A DNA stretch of 64,000 bases from Mycolicibacterium hodleri (GTDB taxonomy: Bacteria > Actinomycetota > Actinomycetes > Mycobacteriales > Mycobacteriaceae). Under the pieces are notes generated by a model that worked only from the letters and a program-made list of their open reading frames with translations, ran no database searches and was not told where the DNA came from. The stretch lies in contig NZ_RCZG01000014.1 of assembly GCF_006439015.1 (NCBI RefSeq), forward strand, positions 62,001 through 126,000, given 5' to 3'. Positions 56,267-64,000 of the stretch are shown piece by piece (the first letter of the stretch is position 1; the number at the start of each line of letters is the position of its first letter). The position numbers and the translations under genes are program-made.

Positions 56267-56527
56267 TCAGCAGGGCTCGCCGGGCGGGGTGTAGTACGGC
56301 ACCCCTTCGACCGTGTAGCAGGGGATCTCGCCCCACACGTACGGAGTGTCGGCCGAGGCGATGGCGACGCCCCTTGCGACGTCACCTGCAACGTTGGTGC
56401 AACCGCCGACCGCCACGTGCCGACCGTCGGCGCCCGCGCACACGTCGGCCCCAGCCGTTGGTGCCACCGCGAACGGCAGCGCCGCCATCGCGGCAGTCGT
56501 CAATAGTGTTGCTGCCAGTTTCTTCAT
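56267..56527 (-). CDS. Small secreted protein, function unknown
   Basis: An 86-residue protein with a signal peptide cleaved near TAGA-DV (about residue 28) and a mature part of about 58 residues with four cysteines (DVCAG, GGCTN, IPCYT, EPC at the end) and aromatic residues (VEGVPYYTPPGEPC). AAAGGGA upstream of the ATG at 56527 is a good ribosome-binding site, so the longer frame to 56602 is not used. The signal peptide closely resembles that of the secreted protein at 10980. Confidence 0.8.
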   Translation of the reverse strand: MKKLAATLLTTAAMAALPFAVAPTAGADVCAGADGRHVAVGGCTNVAGDVARGVAIASADTPYVWGEIPCYTVEGVPYYTPPGEPC

Positions 56528-56543
56528 CGACACATCCCTTTTG

Positions 56544-57863
56544 CTAGCCCGACCCGGCGTCATTATCGCGGTCGTCAACGCTTGGGGTCGGCGATTCGGC
56601 ATTTCGGTCGGCCGGATCGCCGCCAGACCTCGCCGAGCGGAAGCCCAGCAGGCGCATGCCGTGGTAGATGATCAGCGCGGCGATCGATCCGAGGGCGATC
56701 CCGGTGAAGATCAACGACCCTGCTTGCCAGGTGAAGTCCGCGATCCCGACGATGAGCGGGATCGCGGCCGTCATCTGATTGATGGGCAGGCCGAAGTCGA
56801 CGTGGTTGGTCAGCCAGATGCGCACGCCGAGTACGCCGACCAGCCCGTACAGCACGACGGTCGCGCCTCCGAGTACCCCGGGTGGGATCGCGGAGATGGC
56901 CGCGCCGACCTTCGGGCACATGGCCAGCACGATGGCCACGGCGGCAGCGATCCAGTAGGCGGCCGTGGAGTACACGCGCGTCGCCGCCATGACGCCGATG
57001 TTCTCGGCATAGGTCGTGGTGGCCGATCCGCCGCCGAATCCCGCGAGCGTAGTGGCGATTCCGTCCGCGGCGATGGCGCGCCCCATCACGGGGTCGGTGT
57101 CGGTGTCGGTCATCTGACCCACCGACTTCACGTGGCCGATGTTCTCGGCCACCAGGGCGATCACGGCGGGCAGGAACAGTGGCAACACTGACAGGCTGAA
57201 CGTGGGCGTCTGGAACTCGGGCAGGCCGATCCACGGCGCCGCCGCGATCGCCGAGGTGTCGACGTCACCGAGGGCGAGCGCCAGCAGGTACCCGATGACG
57301 ACGGCCAGGAAGATGGCGAGCCGGCCGATGATGCCGCGAAAGAACGCCAGGATCGCGACGAGTAGGACCAGGGTGACGATGCCGACGACCGGGCCCTTCT
57401 CGAAGTTCGACTTGGCGGCGGGGGCGAGGTTGAAGCCGATCAGCGCGACGATGGCGCCCGTCACGACCGGAGGCAGGGTCGCGTCGAGCCATCCGGTGCC
57501 GACGACGTGCACGACCCCGCCGATGAGGATCAGAAGTACGCCGACGGCCACCAGCCCGCCAAGGGCACTGCCCGTTCCGTTCGAAGCCACCGCGGCGGTG
57601 ACCGGGGCGATGACCGAAAAGCTTGAGCCGAGATAGCTGGGCAGCCGGTTGCCGGTGATGATCAGGAAGAGCACCGTGCCAACGCCCGAGAACAGCAACG
57701 TGGTGGCGGGAGGGAAGCCCGTCAGCACCGGCACCAGGAAGGTGGCGCCGAACATCGCCACCACGTGTTGGGCGCCGATTCCGATGGTGCGCGGCCAGCT
57801 CAGCCGCTCATCGGGTGCGACGACGTCTGCGTCGGACGGGACGGGCTTCCAGGTCAGCGGCAT
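56544..57863 (-). CDS. Nucleobase:cation symporter (uracil/xanthine permease, NCS2)
   Basis: A 439-residue membrane protein with about 14 hydrophobic segments. QHVVAMFGATFLVPVLTG near the N-terminus is the UraA hallmark; AENIGHVKS and TTTYAENIGVMAATR give the family signature with the substrate-binding Glu. It should import uracil, xanthine or a similar base with H+. The longer frame to 58190 overlaps vapB; ATG 57863 begins just before the first conserved segment. The C-terminal tail is hydrophilic and acidic. Confidence 0.92.
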   Translation of the reverse strand: MPLTWKPVPSDADVVAPDERLSWPRTIGIGAQHVVAMFGATFLVPVLTGFPPATTLLFSGVGTVLFLIITGNRLPSYLGSSFSVIAPVTAAVASNGTGSALGGLVAVGVLLILIGGVVHVVGTGWLDATLPPVVTGAIVALIGFNLAPAAKSNFEKGPVVGIVTLVLLVAILAFFRGIIGRLAIFLAVVIGYLLALALGDVDTSAIAAAPWIGLPEFQTPTFSLSVLPLFLPAVIALVAENIGHVKSVGQMTDTDTDPVMGRAIAADGIATTLAGFGGGSATTTYAENIGVMAATRVYSTAAYWIAAAVAIVLAMCPKVGAAISAIPPGVLGGATVVLYGLVGVLGVRIWLTNHVDFGLPINQMTAAIPLIVGIADFTWQAGSLIFTGIALGSIAALIIYHGMRLLGFRSARSGGDPADRNAESPTPSVDDRDNDAGSG

Positions 57864-57939
57864 CACAGGTTGGACTACACACCATCGGTGTCGAAGTCGC
57901 CACCCGGGACGCTCACGTTGATAGTGACTCGAAAGCCCG

Positions 57940-57956
57940 GTGCTACCATGTAGCAC
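57940..57956. promoter_or_regulatory. Perfect 17-bp palindrome, VapBC operator
   Basis: GTGCTAC-CAT-GTAGCAC touches the vapB ATG at 57957 and contains the probable -10 (TACCAT). This is where the VapBC complex would bind to repress its own promoter. Confidence 0.75.
57944..57949 (+). promoter_or_regulatory. Candidate -10 (TACCAT) of vapBC
   Basis: TACCAT ends 7 nt before the vapB ATG; a TTGATA at 57918-57923 is a possible -35 with a long 20-nt spacer. Confidence 0.5.
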
Positions 57957-58223
57957 ATGGAAGCGATCGGGGTCAGGGAATTGCGTCAGCACGCCAGTCG
58001 GTACCTGCAGAGAGTCGCGGCGGGGGAGACGATCGAAGTGACCGACCGGGGACGTCCGGTAGCGCGGCTGGTGCCGATCACCGCCGACCCGTGGCAGGAC
58101 TTGATCGACGCTGGCGAAGTGCATCAGGGATCTGGGCGCGAGGCTCTCTCCGGCATTACCCCGCGCGACTACGGCTTCAGTGCCTCCCACGCGCTCGATG
58201 AGCTTCGCGACGGTGAGCGCTGA
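57957..58223 (+). CDS. Antitoxin VapB (Phd/YefM type)
   Basis: An 88-residue antitoxin with the N-terminal DNA-binding domain of the Phd/YefM fold (IGVRELRQHASRYLQRV, ETIEVTDRGRPVARLVP) and a C-terminal tail (DYGFSASHALDELRDGER) that should wrap around the toxin. It neutralises the VapC ribonuclease encoded 6 nt downstream and represses the operon by binding the palindrome abutting its start codon. Confidence 0.93.
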   Translation: MEAIGVRELRQHASRYLQRVAAGETIEVTDRGRPVARLVPITADPWQDLIDAGEVHQGSGREALSGITPRDYGFSASHALDELRDGER

Positions 58224-58229
58224 GGCTGA

Positions 58230-58625
58230 ATGCGTCTATATCTGGATACCTCCGCACTCGTCAAGTTGGTCGTCAAGGAGCCGGAATCGGTTCCCTTACA
58301 GGCGTTTCTCGATGCGTCTTCCGATGACTCGCTCTTCACCGCGGCCTTATCGCGCACCGAATTGCTGCGTGCCGTCAGCCGCATCGGCGAAATCGCCACA
58401 GCGGAGGCGCGAGCGTTACTCGACGCGGTCGACACCGTCGCGCTCACGCGGTCCCTGCTCGACAACGCGGGACTCCTTGGGCCGAGCCACCTCCGGAGCC
58501 TCGACGCTATTCATCTCGCCGCCGCAATGCGCGCCGGGACCGAGTTGCGCAGTGTGATCACCTATGACGTACGCATGGCCGACGCCGCGGAACGGCTCGG
58601 CATGCAGACCTCGGCTCCGAGATAG
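58230..58625 (+). CDS. Toxin VapC (PIN-domain ribonuclease)
   Basis: A 131-residue PIN-domain endoribonuclease. The four acidic metal-binding residues are present: Asp6 (YLDTSAL), Glu44 (RTELLR), Asp92 (LDAIHLA) and Asp113 (TYDVRMADA). VapC toxins cut specific tRNAs or rRNA and stop growth when free of VapB. The gene is complete with no sign of decay. The pair sits among gene relics, a typical place for mobile toxin-antitoxin modules. Confidence 0.94.
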   Translation: MRLYLDTSALVKLVVKEPESVPLQAFLDASSDDSLFTAALSRTELLRAVSRIGEIATAEARALLDAVDTVALTRSLLDNAGLLGPSHLRSLDAIHLAAAMRAGTELRSVITYDVRMADAAERLGMQTSAPR

Positions 58626-58670
58626 CTGACCAGCTGGGCAGCGGTGGCCGACGGATCGGCCGCGATCGCA

Positions 58671-58712
58671 GACTCAACTGACCTGTCCCATGGCTAACTC
58701 TAATTGAGTCTT
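58671..58712. repeat. 8-bp inverted repeat downstream of vapC
   Basis: AGACTCAA at 58671-58678 is mirrored by TTGAGTCT at 58705-58712 over a 26-bp loop. It may be a weak hairpin after vapC or a scar of past rearrangement. Confidence 0.35.
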
Positions 58713-58750
58713 CGATGTCGCACTCGCGTCAGTGAATGTGGCTGCCGCCG

Positions 58751-58876
58751 ATGATGCCGACGTCGCACCTCGACATCGTCGACGCCATCGAATCGGGGGA
58801 CGGGCCGAAGGCCGCCGAAGCGGTGCGCGACCACATGGCGGGCGCCGCGTCCGTGCTCGTCGACGGCGCCGCCTAG
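58751..58876 (+). pseudogene. C-terminal relic of a GntR/FCD regulator
   Basis: A frame ending at TAG reads SHLDIVDAIESGDGPKAAEA followed by VRDHMAGA, the last helices of an FCD-domain (FadR-like) GntR regulator. Nothing of the DNA-binding half remains upstream. Its stop overlaps the convergent APC permease end. Confidence 0.65.
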
Positions 58877-60114
58877 CGACGCACGGCATAAGCGGCCGCA
58901 CCGAGCACCACGACCGCGACGCCGACCGCCACCGACGTCACCGGAAGTGTGAACGCCAGGACGAGGCAGCCGACGAGCCCCGCAATCGGAATGGCTTTGG
59001 CGCCCAGGGTCAATGCCGACGCGTTCGCGATCGCGTAGTAGACCAGGACCGCGAACGACGAGAAGCCGATCGCGCCGCGCAAGTCGAGAACCGCCGCGAG
59101 AACGGCCACGATGGCGCCGACGGCCAGCTCCGCCCGGTACGGGGTCGCGAACCGCGGATGCACGACGGCCAGCACGGCGGGCAGATGGCGGTCGCGGGCC
59201 ATGGCCAGCACAGTGCGTGACACTCCGAGGATCAGGGCGAGCAGCGAGCCGAGCGCCGCGACCGTGGCACCGACCTTGACGATCGGAGTCAGCCCGGGGT
59301 GACCCGCCGCCGCCACTGCCTCTGCCAGCGGTGCGGTGGCGGAAGCCATTGCTGCGCTGCCCAATTCGGCGAGCACGGAGGTGGCCACCGCCGCGTAGAC
59401 CACCAGGGTGAGCCCCAGGGCGATGCGGATCGCCCGTGGGATGGTCGTCACCGGGTCGCGCACCTCCTCGCCAAGTGTGGCGATTCGCGCGTACCCGGCG
59501 AACGCGAAGAACATCAAGCCGGCCGCCTGAAGCACGCCCAGCACACTCACGTCGTGCATCGCCAGCTGTGACACGTCGGCGCCGCCGGACCCGACGATCA
59601 CGGTGACCACGGCGGCCAGCACTGCCAGCACGACGGCGACGATGATCCGCGTGAGCCACGCCGACTTCTGGACGCCCACGGTGTTCACGGCCGTCAGCGC
59701 CGCCACCGCCGCGACGGCCACTACATGGGCGTACTCCGGCCACGCGTAGAACCCCACCGTGAGGGCCATCGCGGCGCACGACGCGGTCTTGCCGACGACG
59801 AAGCTCCACCCCGCGGTATAGCCCCAGACCGGACCGAGTCGCTCCCGGCCGTACACGTAGGTGCCGCCGGACTGCGGGTAGAGCACGGCGAGCCGGGCCG
59901 ACGACGTCGCATTGCAGTAGGCCACGGCCGCGGCGAGGATTAGCCCCGCGAGCAGGGCCGATCCGGCCGCCGATGCGGCCGGGCCCAGGGCGACGAAGAT
60001 GCCGGCGCCGAGCATCGAGCCGAGTCCGACGGTGACTGCATCCGTCGTGCCGAGGCTGCGCCGCAGCGCTGGCGGTTCTGGAACCGACGGTGGATTGGGG
60101 CTGCCCACGCCCAC
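58873..60114 (-). CDS. APC-family amino acid permease
   Basis: A 413-residue membrane protein with about 12 helices. The first helix has GLGSMLGAGIF, the APC substrate-binding segment, and GGTYVYGRERLGPVWGY and FFAFAGYARIATLGEEVRDP are further family stretches. It should import amino acids or polyamines with H+. GTG at 60114 is listed; a second GTG at 60108 sits 7 nt after a minus-strand TACGCT box (60116-60121) and may be the real, leaderless start. Confidence 0.9.
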   Translation of the reverse strand: MGVGSPNPPSVPEPPALRRSLGTTDAVTVGLGSMLGAGIFVALGPAASAAGSALLAGLILAAAVAYCNATSSARLAVLYPQSGGTYVYGRERLGPVWGYTAGWSFVVGKTASCAAMALTVGFYAWPEYAHVVAVAAVAALTAVNTVGVQKSAWLTRIIVAVVLAVLAAVVTVIVGSGGADVSQLAMHDVSVLGVLQAAGLMFFAFAGYARIATLGEEVRDPVTTIPRAIRIALGLTLVVYAAVATSVLAELGSAAMASATAPLAEAVAAAGHPGLTPIVKVGATVAALGSLLALILGVSRTVLAMARDRHLPAVLAVVHPRFATPYRAELAVGAIVAVLAAVLDLRGAIGFSSFAVLVYYAIANASALTLGAKAIPIAGLVGCLVLAFTLPVTSVAVGVAVVVLGAAAYAVRR

Positions 60115-60127
60115 GAGCGTAGAGCCG

Positions 60128-60970
60128 TCAGTCGGGGTAGGCGGAGGTGAGGCGGCTCGCCTCCGGCTTGAGGAAGACGTCGTTGAGGGTCACCGTGCGG
60201 AGATTGCGTTCGTGGATGACGTCGAGCAATCGGTGGTAGACGCCCGTGACCGGCGGATGGTTGAGGTGACCGATGACGACCGACTGTGCGACGTAGTACT
60301 TGTCGGCGTTGGCGACGATGTCCTGGGGCGCGAGGATCTGGTCGTCGCCCATGTTGCCGTTCCACAGGGTCGTCTCGGTGTAGCCGAGATCGGCGGCGAC
60401 CGATTGGACGAGGTCGTTGTAGGCGCCGTACGGCGGCCGGTAGAACGGCGTCGCGTCGACGCCGAAGGTGCTGCTGATGAACCGGTCGGTGTGCCGCAAT
60501 TCGTCGGCGATGCGGCTTCCAGGAAGCTTCGCCAGATTCGGATGGATCCACGTGTGATTGCCGAGCTGGATCTGGCCCGATTCCACCAGCGGCAGCAGCA
60601 GTTCGCGATTGTCGACCCACGACGAGTAGACCCCGGTGACGAACATCGTGAGACGGATGCCAGTGTCCTTCGCGAGCTGGCAGTAGGCCCGCACCACCCC
60701 GGTGTCGACCCCGTCGTCGAGGGTGAGCGACATCAGGTTGCCAGCACCCGGCAACACGCTGAGCACACCGCCTCCTGGCAGCAGCATCCGCGCCTGCGCC
60801 GGTGGCGGTGGCAGCAGCTCGGGCCACGTGGGCGGGGGTGGTGGCCCGACCGGTGTCGGAGGATTGGGGACCTGCGCGGCCTGGCTCATTGCACCCGCGC
60901 CGCAGCGGGCCAAGGCGATTCCCGCAGCCGATGCGACGACGCCCATGAGCACGTTGCGCCGGGACAACAT
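60128..60970 (-). CDS. Secreted polysaccharide deacetylase (NodB domain)
   Basis: A 280-residue exported enzyme. The N-terminus SRRNVLMGVVASAAG is a Tat-type signal, with an unusual LARC that could be a poor lipobox. The NodB domain starts near residue 75 with TLDDGVDTG (catalytic Asp and metal Asp) and GNHTWIHP (metal His pair), then RPPYGAYN. It should remove acetyl groups from cell-wall or other glycans. Upstream in-frame GTGs exist at 60985 and 60994; the ATG is preferred. Confidence 0.88.
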   Translation of the reverse strand: MLSRRNVLMGVVASAAGIALARCGAGAMSQAAQVPNPPTPVGPPPPPTWPELLPPPPAQARMLLPGGGVLSVLPGAGNLMSLTLDDGVDTGVVRAYCQLAKDTGIRLTMFVTGVYSSWVDNRELLLPLVESGQIQLGNHTWIHPNLAKLPGSRIADELRHTDRFISSTFGVDATPFYRPPYGAYNDLVQSVAADLGYTETTLWNGNMGDDQILAPQDIVANADKYYVAQSVVIGHLNHPPVTGVYHRLLDVIHERNLRTVTLNDVFLKPEASRLTSAYPD

Positions 60971-61077
60971 CGTCCCATCCGTCACTCTGGTCACATCAGG
61001 CACGCTCAGCAGGGTAACTGCCGCACGGCCGATAACCGGGGAAGCTGGGGTGTCAGGTGCCTGGGAGGTGGCTACCG

Positions 61078-61368
61078 CTATTGGTTGCGGATCACGTTGA
61101 CGGTGAGATAGGCGCCGTATCCGAGCAGGCCGGCGATGGCGAGCTTCCGAGTCTTGGGGACGGCCAACCCAAGCCCCAGCGCCGTCTCGAGACCACCGTT
61201 GATCTTGAGGTAGCGGTCGGTGTCCTTCGGGAACGCCTTCTCGGTGATGCCCACCCACATGCTGGGGTGGATGAAGTGTGCGGCACCGGTGCCCGCCAAG
61301 GCCAGTCCAGCGATCACGGGCACCTTCGAACTATTCTCCTGCGGCACGTTCCGATCCTCTCCGATCAC
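61078..61368 (-). CDS. Small DoxX-like membrane protein
   Basis: A 96-residue membrane protein with about three helices, resembling the DoxX/DUF4267-like group (AGTGAAHFIHPSMWVGITEKAFP, here seen as AAHFIHPSMW; INGGLETALGLGLAVPKTRK split as GLETALGLGLA). Function is not established. The GTG at 61368 overlaps the monooxygenase stop as GTGA, so it is translated with that enzyme; a GTG at 61347 is an alternative. Confidence 0.72.
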   Translation of the reverse strand: MIGEDRNVPQENSSKVPVIAGLALAGTGAAHFIHPSMWVGITEKAFPKDTDRYLKINGGLETALGLGLAVPKTRKLAIAGLLGYGAYLTVNVIRNQ

Positions 61369-62852
61369 GCAATCTGATAGTCGGCCAATGGGAATTCCGA
61401 GGCTTCCCTGATGGCCGTTTCCGTCGACGACGGCCGCAGCAGCGTGGGTTCGCCTGCCGGGTTGAAGTAGTACGAATTGGCACTTCCGCAATTGCCTGCG
61501 GTGAATATCGAATCGCCGAGCAGTTCGGTCATCCGGTCCAGGAAGGCCGCGTTGGCTTCCTCGGTGACCTCGAAGGTGGTGGCACCGCGTCGCTTCACCT
61601 CGGAGAGCAGGCGGTCCATGAGCCGCATCTGGTACTCCATCGTGTTGAAGAAGTTCAAGCCGAGGAACGCGTACGGGCTGGCCAAGCTCAGGTAGTTCGG
61701 GAAGTACGGCATCGACACGCCCTGGTATGCCTGGAACCTGGTGTCGCGCCACCACTTTCCGAGATCGCGGCCATCACGGCCGATGACTTCGATCGCGGGG
61801 AAGTTGGCTTCCCACAGATCGAAACCGGTGGCGAGCACGAGGGTGTCGATCGCGTTCTTCGTACCGTCCTTGCCGATGATGCCGTCGGCGTCGAGGTGAT
61901 CGATGCCCGCATCCTGCAGGTGCACATTGGGTTTGGTGAATGCGCGGTAGTAACCGTTGGAGAACGTCGGGCGCTTGCAGCCGAAGTCGTAGTCGGGAGT
62001 AAGGCGACGACGCAGTTCGGGATCGCGGATCACTGCGAACCGATGGAGCTTGGACAGATCGGCCGCCGAGATGTTGAACCGTCCGCGGAAGGTCCTGTAG
62101 TGCCGGACGCCGACGGAGACCATCACCTCGTAGATCGAATCCGTCAGCCAGCGAAGAACCCGCTGCGTCAACGGGATTCGCGCGAACATTCGTTTGGTCC
62201 GCTCGCCGAAGCGAAGGTCGACCTTCGGGACCACCCAGATCGGGGTGCGTTGGTAGACGGTGAGATCAGCGGCCCGCTTGGCGAGCTCGGGGATCAGCTG
62301 TACGGCGGTGGCGCCGGTGCCGATCACCGCGATGCGGCGGCCGGTGGCATCGAAGTCGTCCTCCCACTCGGTGGTGTGGATGACCTTGCCCTCGAAGCCG
62401 GCGATGCCGGGAATGTCGGGCACCTTCGGCTGAGACAGGAAGCCCGTCGCGGTGATGAGGTACCGCGCGGTCATGGTCTCGCCGCCTGCCAGTGCAATGC
62501 GCCAGACGTTGGCGTCCTCGTCCCAGCGCGCACCCTCGACCGTCGTGCTGAAGCGCATGTGCTTGCGGACGTCGTACTTATCGGCGACGTCGTCCGCGTA
62601 CTGCTTGATCTCGGGACCGGGGGTGAACAGTCGCGACCAGTTCGGGTTGGGCTCGAAGAAGTACGAGTACGTCGTCGTCGGCACGTCGACGGCCAGGCCG
62701 GGGTAGTGATTGACGTACCAGGTGCCGCCCAAGTCGTCCTCACGGTCGAGGATGACGAAGTCGTCGATGCCGAGCCGCTTGAGCTGGATGGCCGCGCCGA
62801 TCCCTGCGAATCCGGCGCCGACGATGACCGCGTCCAGTTGCTCCGTAGTCAT
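61365..62852 (-). CDS. Baeyer-Villiger-type flavin monooxygenase
   Basis: A 495-residue FAD/NADPH monooxygenase. GAGFAGIGAAIQLK near residues 12-25 binds FAD, FEGKVIHTTEW (about 146-156) is the Baeyer-Villiger fingerprint, and IGTGATAVQL binds NADPH. It should insert oxygen into ketones or oxidise heteroatoms; EthA- and Rv0892-like enzymes of mycobacteria are related, the latter of the same length. ATG 62852 follows a TACCGT -10 by 7 nt; the TTG two codons earlier is rejected. Confidence 0.92.
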   Translation of the reverse strand: MTTEQLDAVIVGAGFAGIGAAIQLKRLGIDDFVILDREDDLGGTWYVNHYPGLAVDVPTTTYSYFFEPNPNWSRLFTPGPEIKQYADDVADKYDVRKHMRFSTTVEGARWDEDANVWRIALAGGETMTARYLITATGFLSQPKVPDIPGIAGFEGKVIHTTEWEDDFDATGRRIAVIGTGATAVQLIPELAKRAADLTVYQRTPIWVVPKVDLRFGERTKRMFARIPLTQRVLRWLTDSIYEVMVSVGVRHYRTFRGRFNISAADLSKLHRFAVIRDPELRRRLTPDYDFGCKRPTFSNGYYRAFTKPNVHLQDAGIDHLDADGIIGKDGTKNAIDTLVLATGFDLWEANFPAIEVIGRDGRDLGKWWRDTRFQAYQGVSMPYFPNYLSLASPYAFLGLNFFNTMEYQMRLMDRLLSEVKRRGATTFEVTEEANAAFLDRMTELLGDSIFTAGNCGSANSYYFNPAGEPTLLRPSSTETAIREASEFPLADYQIA

Positions 62853-62859
62853 TCCCAAG

Positions 62860-62865
62860 ACGGTA
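62860..62865 (-). promoter_or_regulatory. Candidate -10 (TACCGT) of the monooxygenase gene
   Basis: Minus-strand TACCGT ends 7 nt before the ATG at 62852. Confidence 0.5.
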
Positions 62866-62881
62866 CCTCAGGTGCGGTTCG

Positions 62882-63547
62882 CTACCCCTTGAGCGATCCG
62901 GTGCGCTTGGCGTCCGTCGTCGCGATGCACACGATCGCCCGATCGCCCTGTGACCACGTCTGCGCCGTCGGGTATAGCACGAAGACGCCGATCGAGTCGT
63001 CCGTCAAGGCGTCCGGGGAGTACGACTCCAGTTCGGCCGGGCACTTGTTCTGCCACTCGTTGATGGTGGCCTGACCTGGATAGTCCCCATCGGGCATCGT
63101 CAGGACGGCGTACGCCTCACCCGCGTGCGGTTGACTGCAGTCCGTCTTCGGCACCAGTTGAACGAGCGAGCCGTCCGGGATGTCGGTCAGGCAATCGCCC
63201 ACGGCCAGGTCGGTCGCGACGACCTTGTCCTTGGCGGCGACCAGAAAGTAGACGACTGCGGTTGCAAGGCCGCCCAGCAGCACGACCGCGAGGATGCCCA
63301 GCCCGATGAACACGCCCTTGCGCGACTTCTTCTTCTTCGGCGGTTCCGGGTACGGGTAACCCCCGGCAGGTTGACCGTACTGGCCGGGCTGGCCGTACTG
63401 TCCCTGCTGATAGGGCCCCTGCTGGTAGGGCCCCTGCTGGTAGGGCCCCTGCTGGTAGGGCAACGGAGGGGGAGGCGGCGGCGGGTGCTGCGCGCCCGGT
63501 TGCTGGTAGGCAGGCGGCTGATTCGGGTCTCCCGACGGCCAGGTCAT
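62882..63547 (-). CDS. Proline-rich membrane protein with septum-formation-type domain
   Basis: A 221-residue protein. Residues 1-70 are Pro/Gln/Tyr/Gly-rich with tandem PYQQG units; KKKKSRKG precedes one membrane helix (about 78-100); the external domain (about 108-221) has the DUF4190/septum-formation pattern AVGDCLTDIPDG, KTDCSQPHAGEAY and cysteines at NKCPAE and IVCIA. It probably acts at the envelope, but no activity is known. The start overlaps the upstream hydrolase gene as ATGA. Confidence 0.82.
   Translation of the reverse strand: MTWPSGDPNQPPAYQQPGAQHPPPPPPPLPYQQGPYQQGPYQQGPYQQGQYGQPGQYGQPAGGYPYPEPPKKKKSRKGVFIGLGILAVVLLGGLATAVVYFLVAAKDKVVATDLAVGDCLTDIPDGSLVQLVPKTDCSQPHAGEAYAVLTMPDGDYPGQATINEWQNKCPAELESYSPDALTDDSIGVFVLYPTAQTWSQGDRAIVCIATTDAKRTGSLKG
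63411..63455 (-). repeat. 15-bp tandem repeats in the proline-rich region
   Basis: TAGGGCCCCTGCTGG occurs three times in a row (plus-strand view), encoding PYQQG repeats on the minus strand; partial units flank it. Confidence 0.9.
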
Positions 63548-64000
63548 CCCCGGAAGATAGCAGGATCAGACGGCAGCGACCGGAGCGCGGCATCGACTGC
63601 CAATGCAGGGACGTCGAGGGTCTTGGAGCCGAGGTCGTGGCGGGCGCCGGTCACCTCGACGAGCTCGGTGGGGGCCGGGATCAGCGCGGCGGCCGCACGC
63701 AGTTCATCGATCGTTCCGAAGGGGTCGGAGGTGCCGTGGGTGAAGACGGTCGGCACGGTGATGTGGGGCAGGTGTTCGGTCCGTGCGCGTTCGGGCTTGC
63801 CCGGAGGATGCAGGGGGTAGGAGAACAGGGTGAGCGCGTCGACCGCCAGGCCCTCGGCGACCGCCATCGAGGTCATCCGGCCACCGTAGGAGTGGCCGCC
63901 CGCAAGCACCGGTCCGTCGGTCAGGGAGCGGGCACGTGCGACCGCCTCGACGACGCCGGCCTGGTCCGCGCTCGCGGATCCCGACGGCGGGCCCTTGGGC
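63544..64000 (-). CDS. Alpha/beta hydrolase (KANL3/Tex30-like), partial
   Basis: At least 151 residues, cut at its N-terminal end by the window boundary. GGHSYGGRM holds the nucleophile Ser; HGTSDPFGTIDEL has the acid Asp region and TGARHDLGS the catalytic His. This matches the dienelactone-hydrolase-like KANL3/Tex30 family, and the site fits M. tuberculosis Rv0421c. The reading frame remains open to the last base, with PPSGSASADQAGVVEAVARA upstream of the Ser. It overlaps the proline-rich gene by 4 nt. Confidence 0.85.
   Translation of the reverse strand, partial: PKGPPSGSASADQAGVVEAVARARSLTDGPVLAGGHSYGGRMTSMAVAEGLAVDALTLFSYPLHPPGKPERARTEHLPHITVPTVFTHGTSDPFGTIDELRAAAALIPAPTELVEVTGARHDLGSKTLDVPALAVDAALRSLPSDPAIFRG

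Noticed and set aside
1..64000. Search for CRISPR arrays, tRNA or rRNA genes, prophage or insertion sequences
   Set aside because: No regularly spaced repeats, no tRNA-like cloverleaf and no transposase or integrase reading frame were found; the 13E12 protein is not a transposase.

Overview
The window reads as a high-G+C actinobacterial chromosome, almost certainly a fast-growing Mycobacterium (Mycolicibacterium-type). The evidence is a set of neighbourhoods that, from memory of the M. tuberculosis map, match Rv0356c-Rv0365c, Rv0380c-Rv0383c, Rv0389-Rv0391 and Rv0406c-Rv0421c: fba, purA, purT-rhodanese-metZ, fgd1-pta-ackA, glnX-glnH-pknG, mutT3/thiE, thiO-thiS-thiG and lpqL. F420 enzymes, a 13E12-type HNH protein, a haemophore-like protein and mycobacterial lipoproteins agree with this. 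No rRNA, tRNA, CRISPR array or intact insertion sequence was seen.

Layout. 0-5.2 kb: two SDR enzymes, a membrane protein, a lipoprotein, a SPOUT RNA methyltransferase and a GH76 glycosidase. 5.2-7.5 kb: CoA-transferase scoAB, divergent from an IclR regulator, with two copies of a 21-bp inverted repeat between them. 7.6-9.4 kb: an NhaA antiporter fused to a DsbA-like domain. 9.5-13.4 kb: the most unusual stretch, with a ferric-reductase-type flavocytochrome, a 29-residue membrane peptide, a small secreted protein, a haemophore-like protein and a Tat/lipobox-exported cytochrome P450. 13.5-16.8 kb: an F420-type LLM enzyme, DedA, two small convergent genes sharing one promoter design, and an alcohol dehydrogenase. 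16.8-25.7 kb: a LuxR relic, fba, Rv0361- and Rv0360c-like genes, a FUSC transporter, an M50 protease, purA and a thioesterase. 25.6-29.7 kb: P450 plus ferredoxin with a MarR regulator, and a cation antiporter divergent from a UBP zinc finger. 29.7-36.5 kb: purT, rhodanese and metZ, then glutathione peroxidase and small genes. 36.5-44.3 kb: MBL hydrolase, fgd1, pta-ackA, 13E12 HNH and a CtaG-like protein. 44.3-56.1 kb: the PknG amino-acid sensing operon, mutT3, the thiamine locus with a TPP riboswitch, a GDSL hydrolase and tandem M28 lipoproteins. 56.1-64 kb: nucleobase permease, VapBC, APC permease, polysaccharide deacetylase, a Baeyer-Villiger monooxygenase and two final genes, the last cut by the window end.

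Two themes recur. Many genes have a TANNNT -10 hexamer ending 6-8 nt before the start codon, which suggests leaderless transcription and settles several start sites. Gene decay by internal deletion has left short in-frame scars (LuxR, LLM, acyl-CoA dehydrogenase, GntR/FCD), and tandem repeats have expanded in frame inside otherwise ordinary proteins (PurT, MetZ and others).

Best candidates for something new are the exported P450 with its haem and electron-transfer neighbours, the paired promoter boxes at 15.2/15.7 kb, and the second M28 lipoprotein, which has lost most of its metal ligands.
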